In this document: positions 1-9,151 of the stretch, piece by piece
Layout of the letters: the number at the start of each line of letters is the position of its first letter
How positions within the stretch are numbered: the stretch's first letter is position 1
Assembly: GCA_003194525.1 (NCBI GenBank)
Contig: NBIV01000038.1
Span: 310,001-374,000 of the forward strand
Direction: 5' to 3'
DNA length: 64,000 nucleotides
DNA from: Gracilariopsis chorda
Lineage: Eukaryota; Rhodophyta; Florideophyceae; Gracilariales; Gracilariaceae
Notes under the pieces: generated by a model
What the model was told of the DNA's origin: nothing
Seen by the model: only the letters and a program-made list of their open reading frames with translations
Databases searched by the model: none
Translations under genes and position numbers: made by a program

Positions 1-187
1 TGGCAGAGACGAGCCGAGTTCAGTGACATGAAAGCGTGGGAGGCTCCAGGATCGAGGTGGAAGGCAACCTTATGGCCATTTAAGGCACCTTCGTAGATGA
101 TTTCGCCCTTCGGAGCAGTGTCGATGGCTGAGAGCTTCGGTGGAGCCGTCGAACTGCTTGGATTCGCACTTGTGTGCGAAGTTCCTA
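1..187 (-). CDS. Protease start of element A pol (partial)
   Basis: In the frame reached by a -1 shift, about 60 residues are open to the window edge. They include a H-L-D-P-G-A-S motif, matching the D-S/T-G-A active site of retroelement aspartic proteases with Pro in place of Ser/Thr. About 45 residues of Ser/Pro-rich linker separate the shift site from the motif. The rest of pol lies outside the window. The DPGA variant may be an active form or a substitution; the sequence alone cannot tell. Confidence 0.7.
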
Positions 188-1417
188 GTTTTTTGCCCTG
201 TGATTCGGTGAGCGCTGGGCTGCGGAATCAGCTGCAATGTTGCGGCAAGGGTGACGAGGGTCGCTCCAAGGCTTCTTGCCACATTTCATGCAGCGATCGT
301 TGGCGCGATACACACCATTCTCGACAGCGTTTCGTACGTCGGCGGGTCCCCAAGAAACAGCATCGGGATCCTTACCGATCAGACTCGGATCTGGATGCTT
401 TGAACTTGCGTTTTTCTGCCACGGTTCCTTGTTCTTGTGAGAACGTTTGGATTGAATGGGTTGGAAAGAGCTCGCATTGTTCCACTTCTCCGAGATATAG
501 ATCGTCCGGACATAGTTGTAAACCTCAGACATCGATATAGGATTACCGTCTGGAAAGCGTTCGGATAACTTCTTACGGAAAAGCAAAGGTAGCGAGAGCT
601 GCATAAACGTAAAAGCCTCAGACACAGGGGTGTGACAGATGTCGACCAGTTCTCTAAAGCTCGCGATATGTCTCTCTATGGAACCATTGAGTCGCAGTTG
701 GATCAAAGCAACACGAGCCATTGCACGTTCGTTTGCAGGCACAAACTCGGCTAGCATAGCCTCTTGCAGAACTGAGAGGTTCGGGAACGAAATGCCATCG
801 CGAGTTGCGCGAGCGTACCACAGATCTGCGTGGTCACGTAATAAACAGACGGCAATGTCAACTTCTTGAGCGTCAGAAATGCTAGAGCACAAGTTTGTCA
901 CTTTTCTGATACCTGAGATAAAGGAACGAACTTTGACCGAAGTCCGCTCAGATTCCTTCCCATGATAAGTGGCAAAGTTTGACGATTTCAACACGCTCAA
1001 AAGAAGGGGTGGTCTTCCGGGTTGGTGCTGGGATGGTGGGTCCACCGGAGTAGTGTCCAAAGGGCGGGTGGGTGTGGCAAGAACTGTAGTCCCGGATGCG
1101 GGAGAAACAGCTGCGACCGCCTCGGTCAGGGAGCTCACTTGGGCGGCTAACGCATCCAATGAAGCTTGCTGCTGCTGGATCATTTTGAGAAGGGATGTTG
1201 GAAGTATTCCTTGTGGTCTCGGAGATGATGAACGGGAGGTAGCTGCGTCATCCGTATGCGGCAATTCGGCGGTCGGCTGGTGTAGTGGGGACAGAGCGGC
1301 AGGTGGCTGATGGCCGGTTGCACCGTTTTGAGCCGACGGATTTGCTGTACGGGAAGTTGAGCTGGCTGTCTGTGCTCTGAGGCGTGCTCTGGAGCAAGTC
1401 TCGCTTGCGGGGGGCAT
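185..1417 (-). CDS. gag: Gag polyprotein of element A
   Basis: A 410-residue uninterrupted frame. The N-terminal 70 residues are rich in Ser, Thr, Pro and Ala, followed by a Gln-rich probable coiled coil (about 75-105). The middle (about 160-320) has the helical, Trp-containing look of retrotransposon capsid proteins. A zinc-knuckle-like cluster lies near the C-terminus with Cys376, Cys379, His389 and Cys391; the spacing is not the usual CX2CX4HX4C. The frame ends AAA-AAC-TAG, exactly on a slippery heptamer, and the -1 frame continues into a protease. The ATG at 1417 is the first in frame after the LTR and primer site. Gag would assemble the particle that packages the element RNA. Confidence 0.8.
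   Translation of the reverse strand: MPPASETCSRARLRAQTASSTSRTANPSAQNGATGHQPPAALSPLHQPTAELPHTDDAATSRSSSPRPQGILPTSLLKMIQQQQASLDALAAQVSSLTEAVAAVSPASGTTVLATPTRPLDTTPVDPPSQHQPGRPPLLLSVLKSSNFATYHGKESERTSVKVRSFISGIRKVTNLCSSISDAQEVDIAVCLLRDHADLWYARATRDGISFPNLSVLQEAMLAEFVPANERAMARVALIQLRLNGSIERHIASFRELVDICHTPVSEAFTFMQLSLPLLFRKKLSERFPDGNPISMSEVYNYVRTIYISEKWNNASSFQPIQSKRSHKNKEPWQKNASSKHPDPSLIGKDPDAVSWGPADVRNAVENGVYRANDRCMKCGKKPWSDPRHPCRNIAADSAAQRSPNHRAKN
188..194 (-). promoter_or_regulatory. -1 ribosomal frameshift site A AAA AAC (gag/pro)
   Basis: The minus strand has the heptamer A-AAA-AAC in the register required for tandem slippage, directly followed by the gag stop TAG (187-185). Slipping back one base opens the -1 frame, which runs with no stop into the protease motif. 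This heptamer is a textbook simultaneous-slippage sequence (X XXY YYZ). I did not fold the downstream RNA for a pseudoknot. Confidence 0.75.
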
Positions 1418-1464
1418 CGTGGTCGTAGCAGGACTGTAAAATGCGCACGAGAGGGGATCGAAAT

Positions 1465-1477
1465 GCAGATGCTACCA
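1465..1477 (-). other. primer-binding site of element A
   Basis: Two bases inside the LTR the minus strand reads TGGTAGCATCTGC, starting with the TGG expected opposite a tRNA CCA end. TGGTAGC would fit a tRNA ending GCTACCA, as initiator Met tRNAs of several eukaryotes do. Identity of the primer tRNA is inference. Confidence 0.55.
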
Positions 1478-1479
1478 AA

Positions 1480-1748
1480 TGTAATAAAGTGATGGTGAAT
1501 AAGGTCTGGCCTTCTCCCAATGAAGGGGAAGGTCAGTTGACCTCATTTTATACAGGTCTTGTAGCAGTCTGGAGACTTCTATGACTACGCTACAAACTAG
1601 ATACTGTCTGTGACCATGACAGCTACAAGCTAGCTACTGTCTGTGAACATGACAGCTACAAGCTAGCTACTGTCTGTGAACATGACAGCTACAAGCCGAT
1701 CACGGTGTTCAGGCGTGACTTGGCTTGTAGGCTGTCTTCTGTGTTACA
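1480..1748 (-). repeat. 5' LTR of element A
   Basis: A 269-bp unit with inverted ends TGTAA...TTACA, lying just upstream of gag on the minus strand. A second, shorter copy of the same sequence is at 2862-3062, which confirms it as a dispersed terminal repeat. It contains three head-to-tail copies of a 33-bp unit where the other copy has one. Confidence 0.85.
1589..1687 (-). repeat. 33-bp tandem repeat in LTR A
   Basis: Three consecutive 33-bp units start at 1589, 1622 and 1655, followed by a partial unit. Units two and three are identical and unit one differs at a few bases. The solo LTR at 2862 has a single unit. Repeats of this kind in LTRs often sit in the U3 enhancer; that role is inferred here. 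Confidence 0.8.
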
Positions 1749-2861
1749 AACACAGCACGTTGCAAAGCGTAGAAGCCACATTTTGTTTTCGTCTGAAGCC
1801 CAGAAGTTTTTGTAGCTATGCGAACAACACCTGAAGTCATCTGCATGCTCTTGTTGGTTGAATGTGTCATTCGTTTTCCAAAGTGTACGAAAATAAACGG
1901 AAATCGAAACTTTTTAATTCACAGTTACCGTTCACAGATTAACCAAAGTCATAGAATGACCCAAAGCGCTGAGGCAACGGCTACTATGATTTGGCGCCAA
2001 CTGTAGATTATGCTGCAACAAGAATTGTGATTCAAACGAGGGTACTTCCGCCGCAGTTGTCGCATTTTTTTTGGACCTGACTTAACTGCTACGGTAGTAA
2101 ATTGCGATTGCAGGAGTGCTCCAATGTATGCGGCATTTTAGGCGGATCTTATCACCATCTTTGGGGATGGGTGAGAACAGAAAACGCTTGCTCATGATAT
2201 CGAAAGATGAAGAGATGATCAAGCCGATCTCGTTTTCCCCTAATCCCGCACAATATTGGATAATTAGTCTAACACTTCCTTCTACTGTCGTATTTCTTAC
2301 AATTTCCGGGACGAGTCACGGATAACCAGCTGTTCAATCTCTGAAAGGCATTTGTTGCTGCTGAAAGTGTGTTCAAGACATCACAGCATTTAATCCTGGG
2401 AGAAGAAATCCTCTCCCGTCACGAGTTCTAACACCCTATCCGGCCATTTCTTCACGGCTGCTATATCTCCTATTCCTTGCCTTTCTCTTGCAGACAAAGC
2501 ACCATTTAGTCGAGGTTTGGAAGGTTTTCTACACCTCATTACAGATATATGAGGGGGCTTTTCGACTCTACGTCGAGCTCTAACGGACAGTAGCTCCGTC
2601 TGTTCAACGTATAAGTAGAGACGGGATGCAGCCCCCACGGCATGTCCGTCGAAAATCGTGCAAGAGAGCCGTTTATGTAGTTTGAACGGCACTGTCTTGA
2701 GCTGTACGCTCGATAGTAGAGCGAAAAAACCACTTCAAGATCTTATCTTAGAACTGACAGTTTTACTTGACAGCGTTTACCCATGGCATAGAAATCCAAA
2801 TTTACATCTGTGTGAGCTTCGCTGAGAACGTCTAAGAATATATTTTTTAATATGAATACAC
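1749..2861. other. interval without a recognised gene
   Basis: Non-repetitive sequence between the LTR of A and its solo LTR. The best open frame is a 100-codon minus-strand ORF (2692-2390) whose last 45 residues look protein-like (charged, ending in a short acidic-aromatic tail). I recognise nothing in it and see no supporting start context, so I leave it uncalled. Confidence 0.5.
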
Positions 2862-3062
2862 TGTAACGTAGTGATAGTGAATGAAGTCTGACCTTCTCCA
2901 AATGGAGAAGGTCGGCTGACGCGCATTTTATACAGGTCTTGTAGCAGCCTAGAGACTTTTATGACTACGCTACAAGCTAGCTACTTTCTGTGAGCATGAC
3001 AGCTACAAACTGATCACGGTGATCAGGCGTGACTTGGCTTCTAAGTTGTCTTCTGTGTTAGA
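2862..3062 (-). repeat. solo LTR of the element A family
   Basis: About 200 bp aligning end to end with the LTR at 1480-1748: same TGTAA start, same central block and same 3' end with TTAGA in place of TTACA. It holds one 33-bp unit instead of three, which explains most of the length difference. No gag lies inside it, as expected when the two LTRs of an insertion recombine. I could not find a clear target duplication. Confidence 0.75.
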
Positions 3063-3179
3063 TATACTTTCCCGGAAAGAGTGCCCTGGTCGAGTAGAGG
3101 TCCGTTGTCCAGCATGAAGTAGATTGCTAACGATTTTCTCGTTTTTCCAACAAATAAATGCGTAAAAGAAAATGAGCAC

Positions 3180-4198
3180 TCACAAACCAAATCGAACCAA
3201 AGAGGTCAAGACTATTTCTTCTATACGAGAGCCGTAGCGAGCAGCGTGAGCTGTAAAGCTTAAAGCCATCGAGCGCGACTCAACTCTCAATCCCACTCGA
3301 TAGCGAGGACTGTTCACCTTTCTTATAGCTTCGGTGCACCACTGCATTTCGCAGTACGACTTCATCATCATCACGTTTCCTTCGTATTCAAATATGTGAC
3401 CGCCCGTCGCACAGCTTCCGCTGGCATCACACAGCACGCGCGCAAGTCTGTGACTCTCGTATACAAAGTCGTCTCTCTCAAAATTGTTCAACACTTCCAC
3501 AGCAATGCATGCGGAACTGTTTTTTTCAAGAGGCTCTTCTGGTTTTGATGAAGGAAGCTCCTCCCTGTTGATGGAAATCTGATCTGAGACGCACTGCTTG
3601 ATCCCCGAGAAATCTCTGCAGGACTCAGCAGAAGCGCAATCTAAGTCTGTTTTGCAAGATGGATCAGCCGCCAGACACATACAGCGCCCGCTTTCCAGCT
3701 CACACGCTTTCTGCGGATCTTTCTCTTCCACGCATTGTCTCGGCGATACACTTCGTGTTGCTTCAGCACGGTTCATGGCTGTAACCTCCCATTAAAGGCA
3801 AAGAGTATACCGATACGCAAAACGGATTCGGACTGTCGAACGAAAGTCTAATGCAATGCTCAAAGACCGAACAATCCGCATGAATTACGCATGTGGGATT
3901 GCTTGATGAACAGCTATTTCGTGCAAATACGTTCGCCTATGCAGTCGTCATTCAATTCAAAGCGGTCAAAGTTGTATCCAGTCTGTTGTCGTTCTCGTGT
4001 GGGCATTGACAGAATAACTAGATCCCCAACATCCACGGAGACTAGTTCAGCTTGTATATTCCGTAGGCTGGCAAGCGTTTTCCATTTCGGTTGCTGTGCA
4101 TGGTGTTTTGTTGGTTGCTCAGAATTATAGGCTGTCTCAATACTATTTTGTGCGAAAGAAAAGCCTAAAACCACAAAGAAGACCAAAAAGATGTGCAT
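3180..4198 (-). CDS. secreted cysteine-containing protein, probable two exons
   Basis: Two minus-strand open frames, 4198-3914 and 3776-3180, probably form one gene. The first begins with a clear signal peptide (hydrophobic residues 3-16, then FAQ). A GT donor at 3930 and an AG acceptor at 3779 (preceded by TTAC) would remove a 152-bp intron and join the frames in phase, giving 288 residues. The central part has closely spaced cysteines (about 10 in 75 residues, including a C-x3-D-x-D-C pattern), like small disulfide modules. The C-terminal 110 residues, with an arginine-rich NSPRYRVGLRV stretch and a FTAHAARY motif, resemble a protein family I recall from the red alga Chondrus crispus. Function unknown; secretion or wall association is inferred. 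The intron is a prediction, and the two frames could instead be separate genes. Confidence 0.55.
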
Positions 4199-6588
4199 AA
4201 TGGAATGGATAGACTGATGAACAGAGCAGCTAACCTCGAAGGGAATGAAGAAGTGACACTGGCAAGTTCGTTCTTTTCACTGAATCTCTCATGTCAAATA
4301 AATCAGCCGTCATTAGGATGGCTCAATCGCATCACATGGGGCAATTATTTGAACCAAGATTCGAGTTTGTTATGCGATTTCTACACGAGTATCGGTTCCG
4401 TATCGAAGAAGGACTTCGAAGAGTAAAAAGGGTATCGAAATAGTTTCTCTTCCTTCCGCAGAAGCTTTTACTAAAAACCCAGTTTAATCTTTCATCCGCA
4501 TCGAGAAGTAAGGTAGAGAGTTGACGTCGAATTGCTTTAATTTGTTACCCGTTTTCCATTCGGGTGCTACTTTCATCCAGGTCTTGGCGTTTGAAAAGAG
4601 AAAGTTTCTTTTTCGCTCTGCCCAGGTCTCGTCGAAAGCTGTGCATGGTCGTTGAATTGTACCTTTGGTATGTTTTGTGTTGTGTTCTAAGCCGTCAGCA
4701 ATGCGATGTGCGAGAAAAGTTTTGGTTTTACCCCTGCGAACCTAGAGGAGACCAAGCTTCGCAAATTTTCTCTGACATCGTGACAAATGCTTTCTCCACT
4801 GCTGTATTCCTAAACGTCAATGCCCTGATCTTGCTGTTGAACGATCTACAGGTTTTGTGGTACCAAGCTATCTTACATTTCGTGGAAACGGGAATGTTTC
4901 CGTGTTTTGAGAGTTCACTGCTCTCTGCCACAAGGGTCTATGTGGCATCTGCGTTGCACCGAGCGCTGAAACAAATATCTAAGGCATCATCGCGTTGTAC
5001 ATTGTCACTTCCAATTCAAGAAAATAGATTTTCCGTGGAAGGATTAATACTAGACTTTAATATTGAGTTTCAGTTGCGAAGGTCTTTAATAGCCACCAGT
5101 GGATTATCAGTGACCGTGCGATGACTACATGGCAAGGATTTTCTCGATACTTCTAGATACATTCTCAGACACGCTCCGCCTTCTCGCCCTACTAGCCAAT
5201 AACGGTAATCGCCTACAGCAAACTACAGGCACCCTTGGTAGATCCGCTTATCGCTCCGGACGAGTGAGGATTGCTTAGTGGCCTATGGTTATCACAGTCA
5301 ATGCGTGTTGATTTCTTACGGGGGCAACCTTTACAACAATATTAGTCCCTTGATCTCGATATCCTTCTTCTTTAATTCATTTCTCAAGCATTCCTGCCTA
5401 ACAGTAACTGCTCTACTCTCGTCTCTGTGGGAGAGCAGCCAGTTGTTCGTGTCAACCTCGTCCCCTCTTCAACCCAGCTCCTTCCCGTCCACTACCCTCT
5501 CTAGCTCAGTACAGAGCGCCGTCCTAGTCCTTTTAGCAGCTTTATGTATACCATACTACTCCGAAGTGAGTATAATGTATACGAAAAAAGGCGAAATTCG
5601 GCAAGATAATATTCATCATGGCAGTGACAGTCGTCGGCGAGCGTTTTCCTCGTACAAAAATGCTGCGGCTACCGGTCCTGATGTCGATCCATCCGGTTCC
5701 ACTTTCCTGTTGATCGATGACTATTGGGTCTTTCCTGGAAATTTTCTGCTGTACGTGATCACCGGTGTGAATGCGTGCGACTATTTGTTAGTTCAACAAG
5801 TATAGACCTTGGAAAGGCCACTTGTAGGACTCTATGAGCAGGGGATTGGTGGCAAAGTCGAAAATTCCCCGGATGCCGTGGGACCTAATGGCGATTGGAA
5901 AGGATTCGAAAGCAGAATTAGATCAGCATACATTGTACGGATTCTGTCTTATTTCTCGTTTGGCTTCCCTATTGTTTGATCTACCAAGGGTACACTGAAA
6001 ATGTTGTATTCTGTAGAGATCGTATGGGCTACGAGAATGTATGAAGAGTAGCTGCCGATTGTATCTAAACTTAGCTAGGGGTGAACGCTTTCTAAGACGA
6101 TGATTTGAAGGTACTAAAACGAAGGCACACTTCTCTGCAGACGTGATATAAATGCGGACTACGACGCTTTGGTTCGAAGCTGGAAGGCAGTTCGTAGCTT
6201 GAAGGCGCATATGCCAAGCTCATGAAACCCGTACGTGAATGGTGAGCTCAGGGAACGTCCACGTACACACGTAGCAATTCCGTCAAATACTGTAAGCTCT
6301 CCGCATTGTATCGTCAGAAGTGTACTGCACCCGATGTAACTCCACGTAGTGTGCATGCACCCACTGGGTGCATGCAGAAATAAACAAAACGCCAGCTCGC
6401 CAGAATTTTGGCATTCACATGTAGTAGGTTTTAGAAATTGCCCGTCAAACCACATCGCCAGTTATTGGCGCCAAAGCAGCAACCGAAACCCCTTCACTTC
6501 CACCGCTGTGTGGAATGGGAAACGCAGCTGGTGGGAGCTTGTAGGGTTTCCAGTGAGCCTTCAATCCTCCACATCCCGTTTCGCAACC
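4199..6588. other. interval without a confidently called gene
   Basis: Open frames exist at 4564-5124 (+, 186 codons) and 5278-5805 (+, 175 codons, with a hydrophobic Ser/Thr-rich middle). Neither has recognisable motifs, good start context or a codon pattern that separates it from chance. A perfect 25-bp palindrome lies at 6352-6376. The rest is featureless to me. Confidence 0.4.
6352..6376. repeat. perfect 25-bp palindrome
   Basis: Arms TGCATGCACCCA and TGGGTGCATGCA flank a single central C. It would form a 12-bp stem in RNA or a cruciform in DNA. It lies about 210 bp upstream of the ATG at 6589, so a protein-binding site is possible; nothing else supports this. Confidence 0.8.
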
Positions 6589-6780
6589 ATGGCACAAGCT
6601 AGTACACCCTCACTTTTACCACTTCGTTCTCTATCTCAGCCACCAACCCCAACGGCAGTTGCCGATGCTGCAACATCTAAGAAGTCTTCAAAAAAGGCTA
6701 CTAAAGGTCCCTCTGGTGCTCCGAACTACAACAAAATGGACTTCACTGCTATGCTCGACACTATCTGTACCATGAGCTAA
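6589..6780 (+). CDS. SANT/Myb-like protein N-terminus, probably truncated
   Basis: An ATG in good context (ACCATGG) opens 63 codons. The product is Ser/Thr/Pro/Ala-rich, then has a lysine-rich patch (KKSSKKATKG) and ends in a G-A-P-N-Y-x5-F-x2-M-L-D segment. That segment matches the start of a SANT/Myb-like DNA-binding domain (G-x2-N-Y ... L-L-D) that I know from many oomycete and algal transposon-associated genes. The frame stops just where the first helix should continue, and retrotransposon B sits 57 bp downstream. It is probably the remnant of a longer gene. An upstream in-frame extension to 6349 lacks support. Confidence 0.4.
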   Translation: MAQASTPSLLPLRSLSQPPTPTAVADAATSKKSSKKATKGPSGAPNYNKMDFTAMLDTICTMS

Positions 6781-6833
6781 AATGCGCTGCCACGGTGTCG
6801 GTTGGTGGCTTAAGTTAGGATGTAGAAGACCAT

Positions 6834-6837
6834 GGCG
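6834..6837. repeat. target-site duplication of element B (GGCG)
   Basis: GGCG precedes the left LTR and is found again directly after the right LTR at 35255-35258. Four bases is a short but usual duplication length for this class. Confidence 0.65.
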
Positions 6838-7101
6838 TGTTATCAGGTACCGACGTCATTGCCAAGATGGCCCAGTAGCATGGCATCAGACTATCTTGTC
6901 AGATCCGACTTAGACATGACTTGTAAGTTCAGTACTAACAATCAGGTAGCTTAGCAAAGCAACTGACCAAGGAGCGCGTAGCTTAGCACAGCTGCCTACT
7001 TAAACGCCCAAATAAAAGCAAGACTCTGATGGAAAAGAGATCATCAAAGATTATTGTGCCGTCCTCTTTTGTTGCGCAACGCTACGCTGTGAGTTGTTAC
7101 A
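6838..7101 (+). repeat. 5' LTR of element B
   Basis: 264 bp, starting TGTTATC and ending TTGTTACA, matched by the 3' copy at 34991. It carries an AATAAA signal on the sense strand at 7011. I see no tRNA-type primer site directly downstream, so the priming mode is unclear. Confidence 0.92.
7011..7016 (+). terminator. AATAAA polyadenylation-like signal in LTR B
   Basis: AATAAA in sense orientation inside the LTR; the 3' LTR has the same hexamer at 35164-35169, where it could direct 3' processing of the element RNA. Confidence 0.5.
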
Positions 7102-7137
7102 GATATATCTTTGCGCATTAACCGCATTTGTTGAATA

Positions 7138-8216
7138 ATGAGCAACAAAGAGGAATACAAAACCAATCGAAGTGCAACAGTACCGCAAACTGTTGTCGCA
7201 AGCTTAGAAGCGCCCAGACTACAGGGCGTAGAAACGAAGCATTTTACAACTTTTCTAAAGAACCGAGAACTATACGAGAAGCAAATCAAGGAGAAAAACG
7301 AGGAGCCCGGCTTCGTGATTCCTTTGACATCGTATAAGGCCTCAGTAGATGACTCGCTTCTCCGCGTTTTTATAACCTTCCAATGGGTTGATGTGGCCAA
7401 CATTGCCGAGATCACGGATGATCAATTGAAGAGATGTGTGCACGACCGTGCACACTTTCGGGCAGACTCTCAAGATCTTTTATAAGTACAGCGCATCACT
7501 CAAAAGGTGCATATGGACACGTCCATCAAAGGGGCCGAGGAAAGGGTACTTGCACTCAGCCATCGTTATATGACGGTTCTTGAAGCAAGTGGGATGTAGG
7601 ACTTGCCGACGAGTAAGTCACACATTGCTATATGTCATGTCTTGAAGTGTATGAGGCCTAGAGCGCTACAGCAACGCATGAAGTATCTCGTAGAATGGCG
7701 AAAAAACGAAGAATCTAGCAAGGACTTCGGAGCTTTCATGTGGGAGCTGATAAAGCAGGCATGCAAATACGATGCCAACCGTGGAACAGCTTTGTGTGAA
7801 TCTGATTCCGATTCCGTCACCAGTTTCGACACCGACGCGCAACCACGCCGGTCCTTTCGCAAAAAGAATTTTGTGAGGAAAAAAAAGGGTCAGAACCGTC
7901 GCAATCGAAGAAGAGACCATAATCACAGAACCGAAACTGAGGGTAGCACTGAGAGAACAGCAAGAGACCTACCCCCTTGTTTGCTACCTGAATGCGATGG
8001 ACGGCATTTTATTTCAGATTGCCCGTTAGCCACGGAAGAACAGAAGAAACAGCTTCGTAAGGAGTACCTTGAGAGAAAGAAAGCGCGGCAAGAGGCCACG
8101 AAAGGCAAAAGCGATCGAATAGGTGCCATTAACCGAATTGGTGCTGAAAAGATTGATTCTCATTCATCGCTGTTTAGCGCTTATTTTGGAAAAGGTGCTG
8201 TAGAAGTCGTGGTCTT
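7138..8216 (+). pseudogene. gag: gag of element B (two stops, cut by element C)
   Basis: A single frame from the ATG at 7138 to the insertion point at 8216, broken by in-frame stops TAA (7483-7485) and TAG (7597-7599). The first 115 residues are mixed charged and would form the matrix/capsid start. The C-terminal part is very basic (RNRRRDHNHR) and is followed by a zinc-knuckle-like CX4CX3HX4C near 7973-8025. Protein-coding sequence resumes in frame after element C at 31301 and enters protease, so gag and pol appear to be one fused frame in this family. Confidence 0.8.
8212..8216. repeat. target-site duplication of element C (GTCTT)
   Basis: GTCTT directly precedes the left LTR of element C and directly follows its right LTR at 31301-31305. 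A perfect 5-bp duplication fixes both ends of the insertion. Confidence 0.92.
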
Positions 8217-9116
8217 TGTAGTGCAATACCCGCAAGCGGGACAACACAATAAGACGTTCGGATCTTCCCCTCTGGAGGGTAACACAGCGAACGGAGCCTC
8301 TCCGGATGAGCACGACGAATTCGGGTTGTAAAGCCGAGGCTCACCCTCACGCCAAGCGGGGAGAGTTGAAACGGTAGGATTAGGACCACCACGAATGGGA
8401 AAACAGCCCTTCCAAGGAGTACGAGTCCACGTAAGTCGGGGAAGACGTCACGGGATACCGGCACGAGAGACACGCGTCAGCGGTGACGAGCAACCACATA
8501 AAGGGATAGAAACCACGAGAGTGGGGTAAGGGAAATACGGGGGATGCCCGATTGGGGCGACGGGGGTGTGGGCCAACGGGACCACGGAAAAAGGTACAGA
8601 AGAACCCTATACAGGGGCGAGAACACGGCGGTGGTGAATTAAGTGACAAGTGCCCAAGGCGGTGATACTCCTAATGACGCAGGGGGGATAGGTCTACCGC
8701 TAGTAACGCGGCTTTACCTCCGAGGAGCGTAGAAGACTCGCGAAAGCGGAAAAGACTTAGAGCCAAGAACCCTGGTTGGGGAAGTTTACTCAGTGTCAGG
8801 GCGAGGTCGCCGAGGCACTATATAGTGTAGTAATCTCCCTACTGTAGCGTAGATAAATAATAAATAATAAATATAAGTTAACTAAATGTCCACACCGTGG
8901 TGCCAACCTCCTCTTGACTATCCGTGTCACACGTGGTCCACTCACGCCTTGGGCGGCACACGGCGCATGCACAGGTGTGCACCTGGTGCACAGTGCAGAT
9001 CCGCTGAGGGCTGAGACACCCGTTAATAGCGGTAGTAATCATAAACACGCGAAAGCGGCAAAAACATCAAGTTCACAGGGCATCGCTGAGTCTTCCTCCT
9101 TGAGGATTGCACTTCA
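8217..9116 (-). repeat. 3' LTR of element C
   Basis: About 900 bp, TGTAGTGCAAT...GCACTTCA, matching 30400-31300 with roughly 2-3% differences by eye. It is dense in short hairpins, for example CCCGC-AA-GCGGG at 8229-8240 and CCCTC-TG-GAGGG at 8268-8279. An AT-rich island lies at 8851-8880. Because the antisense ORF begins 36 bp beyond its inner edge, this LTR is the obvious place for an antisense promoter. Confidence 0.93.
8851..8880. promoter_or_regulatory. AT-rich AATAAATAATAAATA island in LTR C
   Basis: The only AT-rich block of the LTR, repeated in the other LTR at about 31035-31064 and with counterparts in LTRs D (about 11269-11289, 21873-21893) and G (about 60009-60029). Read on the minus strand it could be a TATA-type promoter core for the element RNA. 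On the plus strand it offers either overlapping AATAAA signals or a TATA-like box upstream of the antisense ORF. Which role applies is not decided by the sequence. Confidence 0.4.
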
Positions 9117-9128
9117 TATCCCCCTCCT
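9117..9128 (-). other. polypurine tract of element C
   Basis: The minus strand reads AGGAGGGGGATA immediately before the 3' LTR. The same block precedes the 3' LTRs of elements D and G. It is the expected primer for plus-strand DNA synthesis and confirms that the element runs right to left. Confidence 0.8.
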
Positions 9129-9151
9129 GAGGTGGAAATACGACATCCACG

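Larger units (their letters stand above)
1..1748 (-). mobile_element. LTR retrotransposon A (5' part, runs off left edge)
   Basis: Read on the minus strand the order is LTR (1748-1480), primer site, gag (1417-185), a -1 frameshift site and the start of an aspartic protease that leaves the window at base 1. This is the 5' end of a gag-pro-pol element. Reverse transcriptase and integrase are not visible, so assignment to Ty3/gypsy rather than another order is inferred from the gag and protease style. Its gag frame is free of stops, so this copy may be fairly young. Element A lacks the dense short hairpins seen in elements C, D and G. Confidence 0.8.

Noticed and set aside
4564-5124. 186-codon plus-strand ORF
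   Set aside because: No motif, no start context, and it overlaps an open minus-strand frame; length alone is not convincing here.
6838-7101. The 264-bp repeat as a MITE
   Set aside because: It is in direct, not inverted, orientation relative to 34991-35254 and flanks gag and pol, so it is an LTR.
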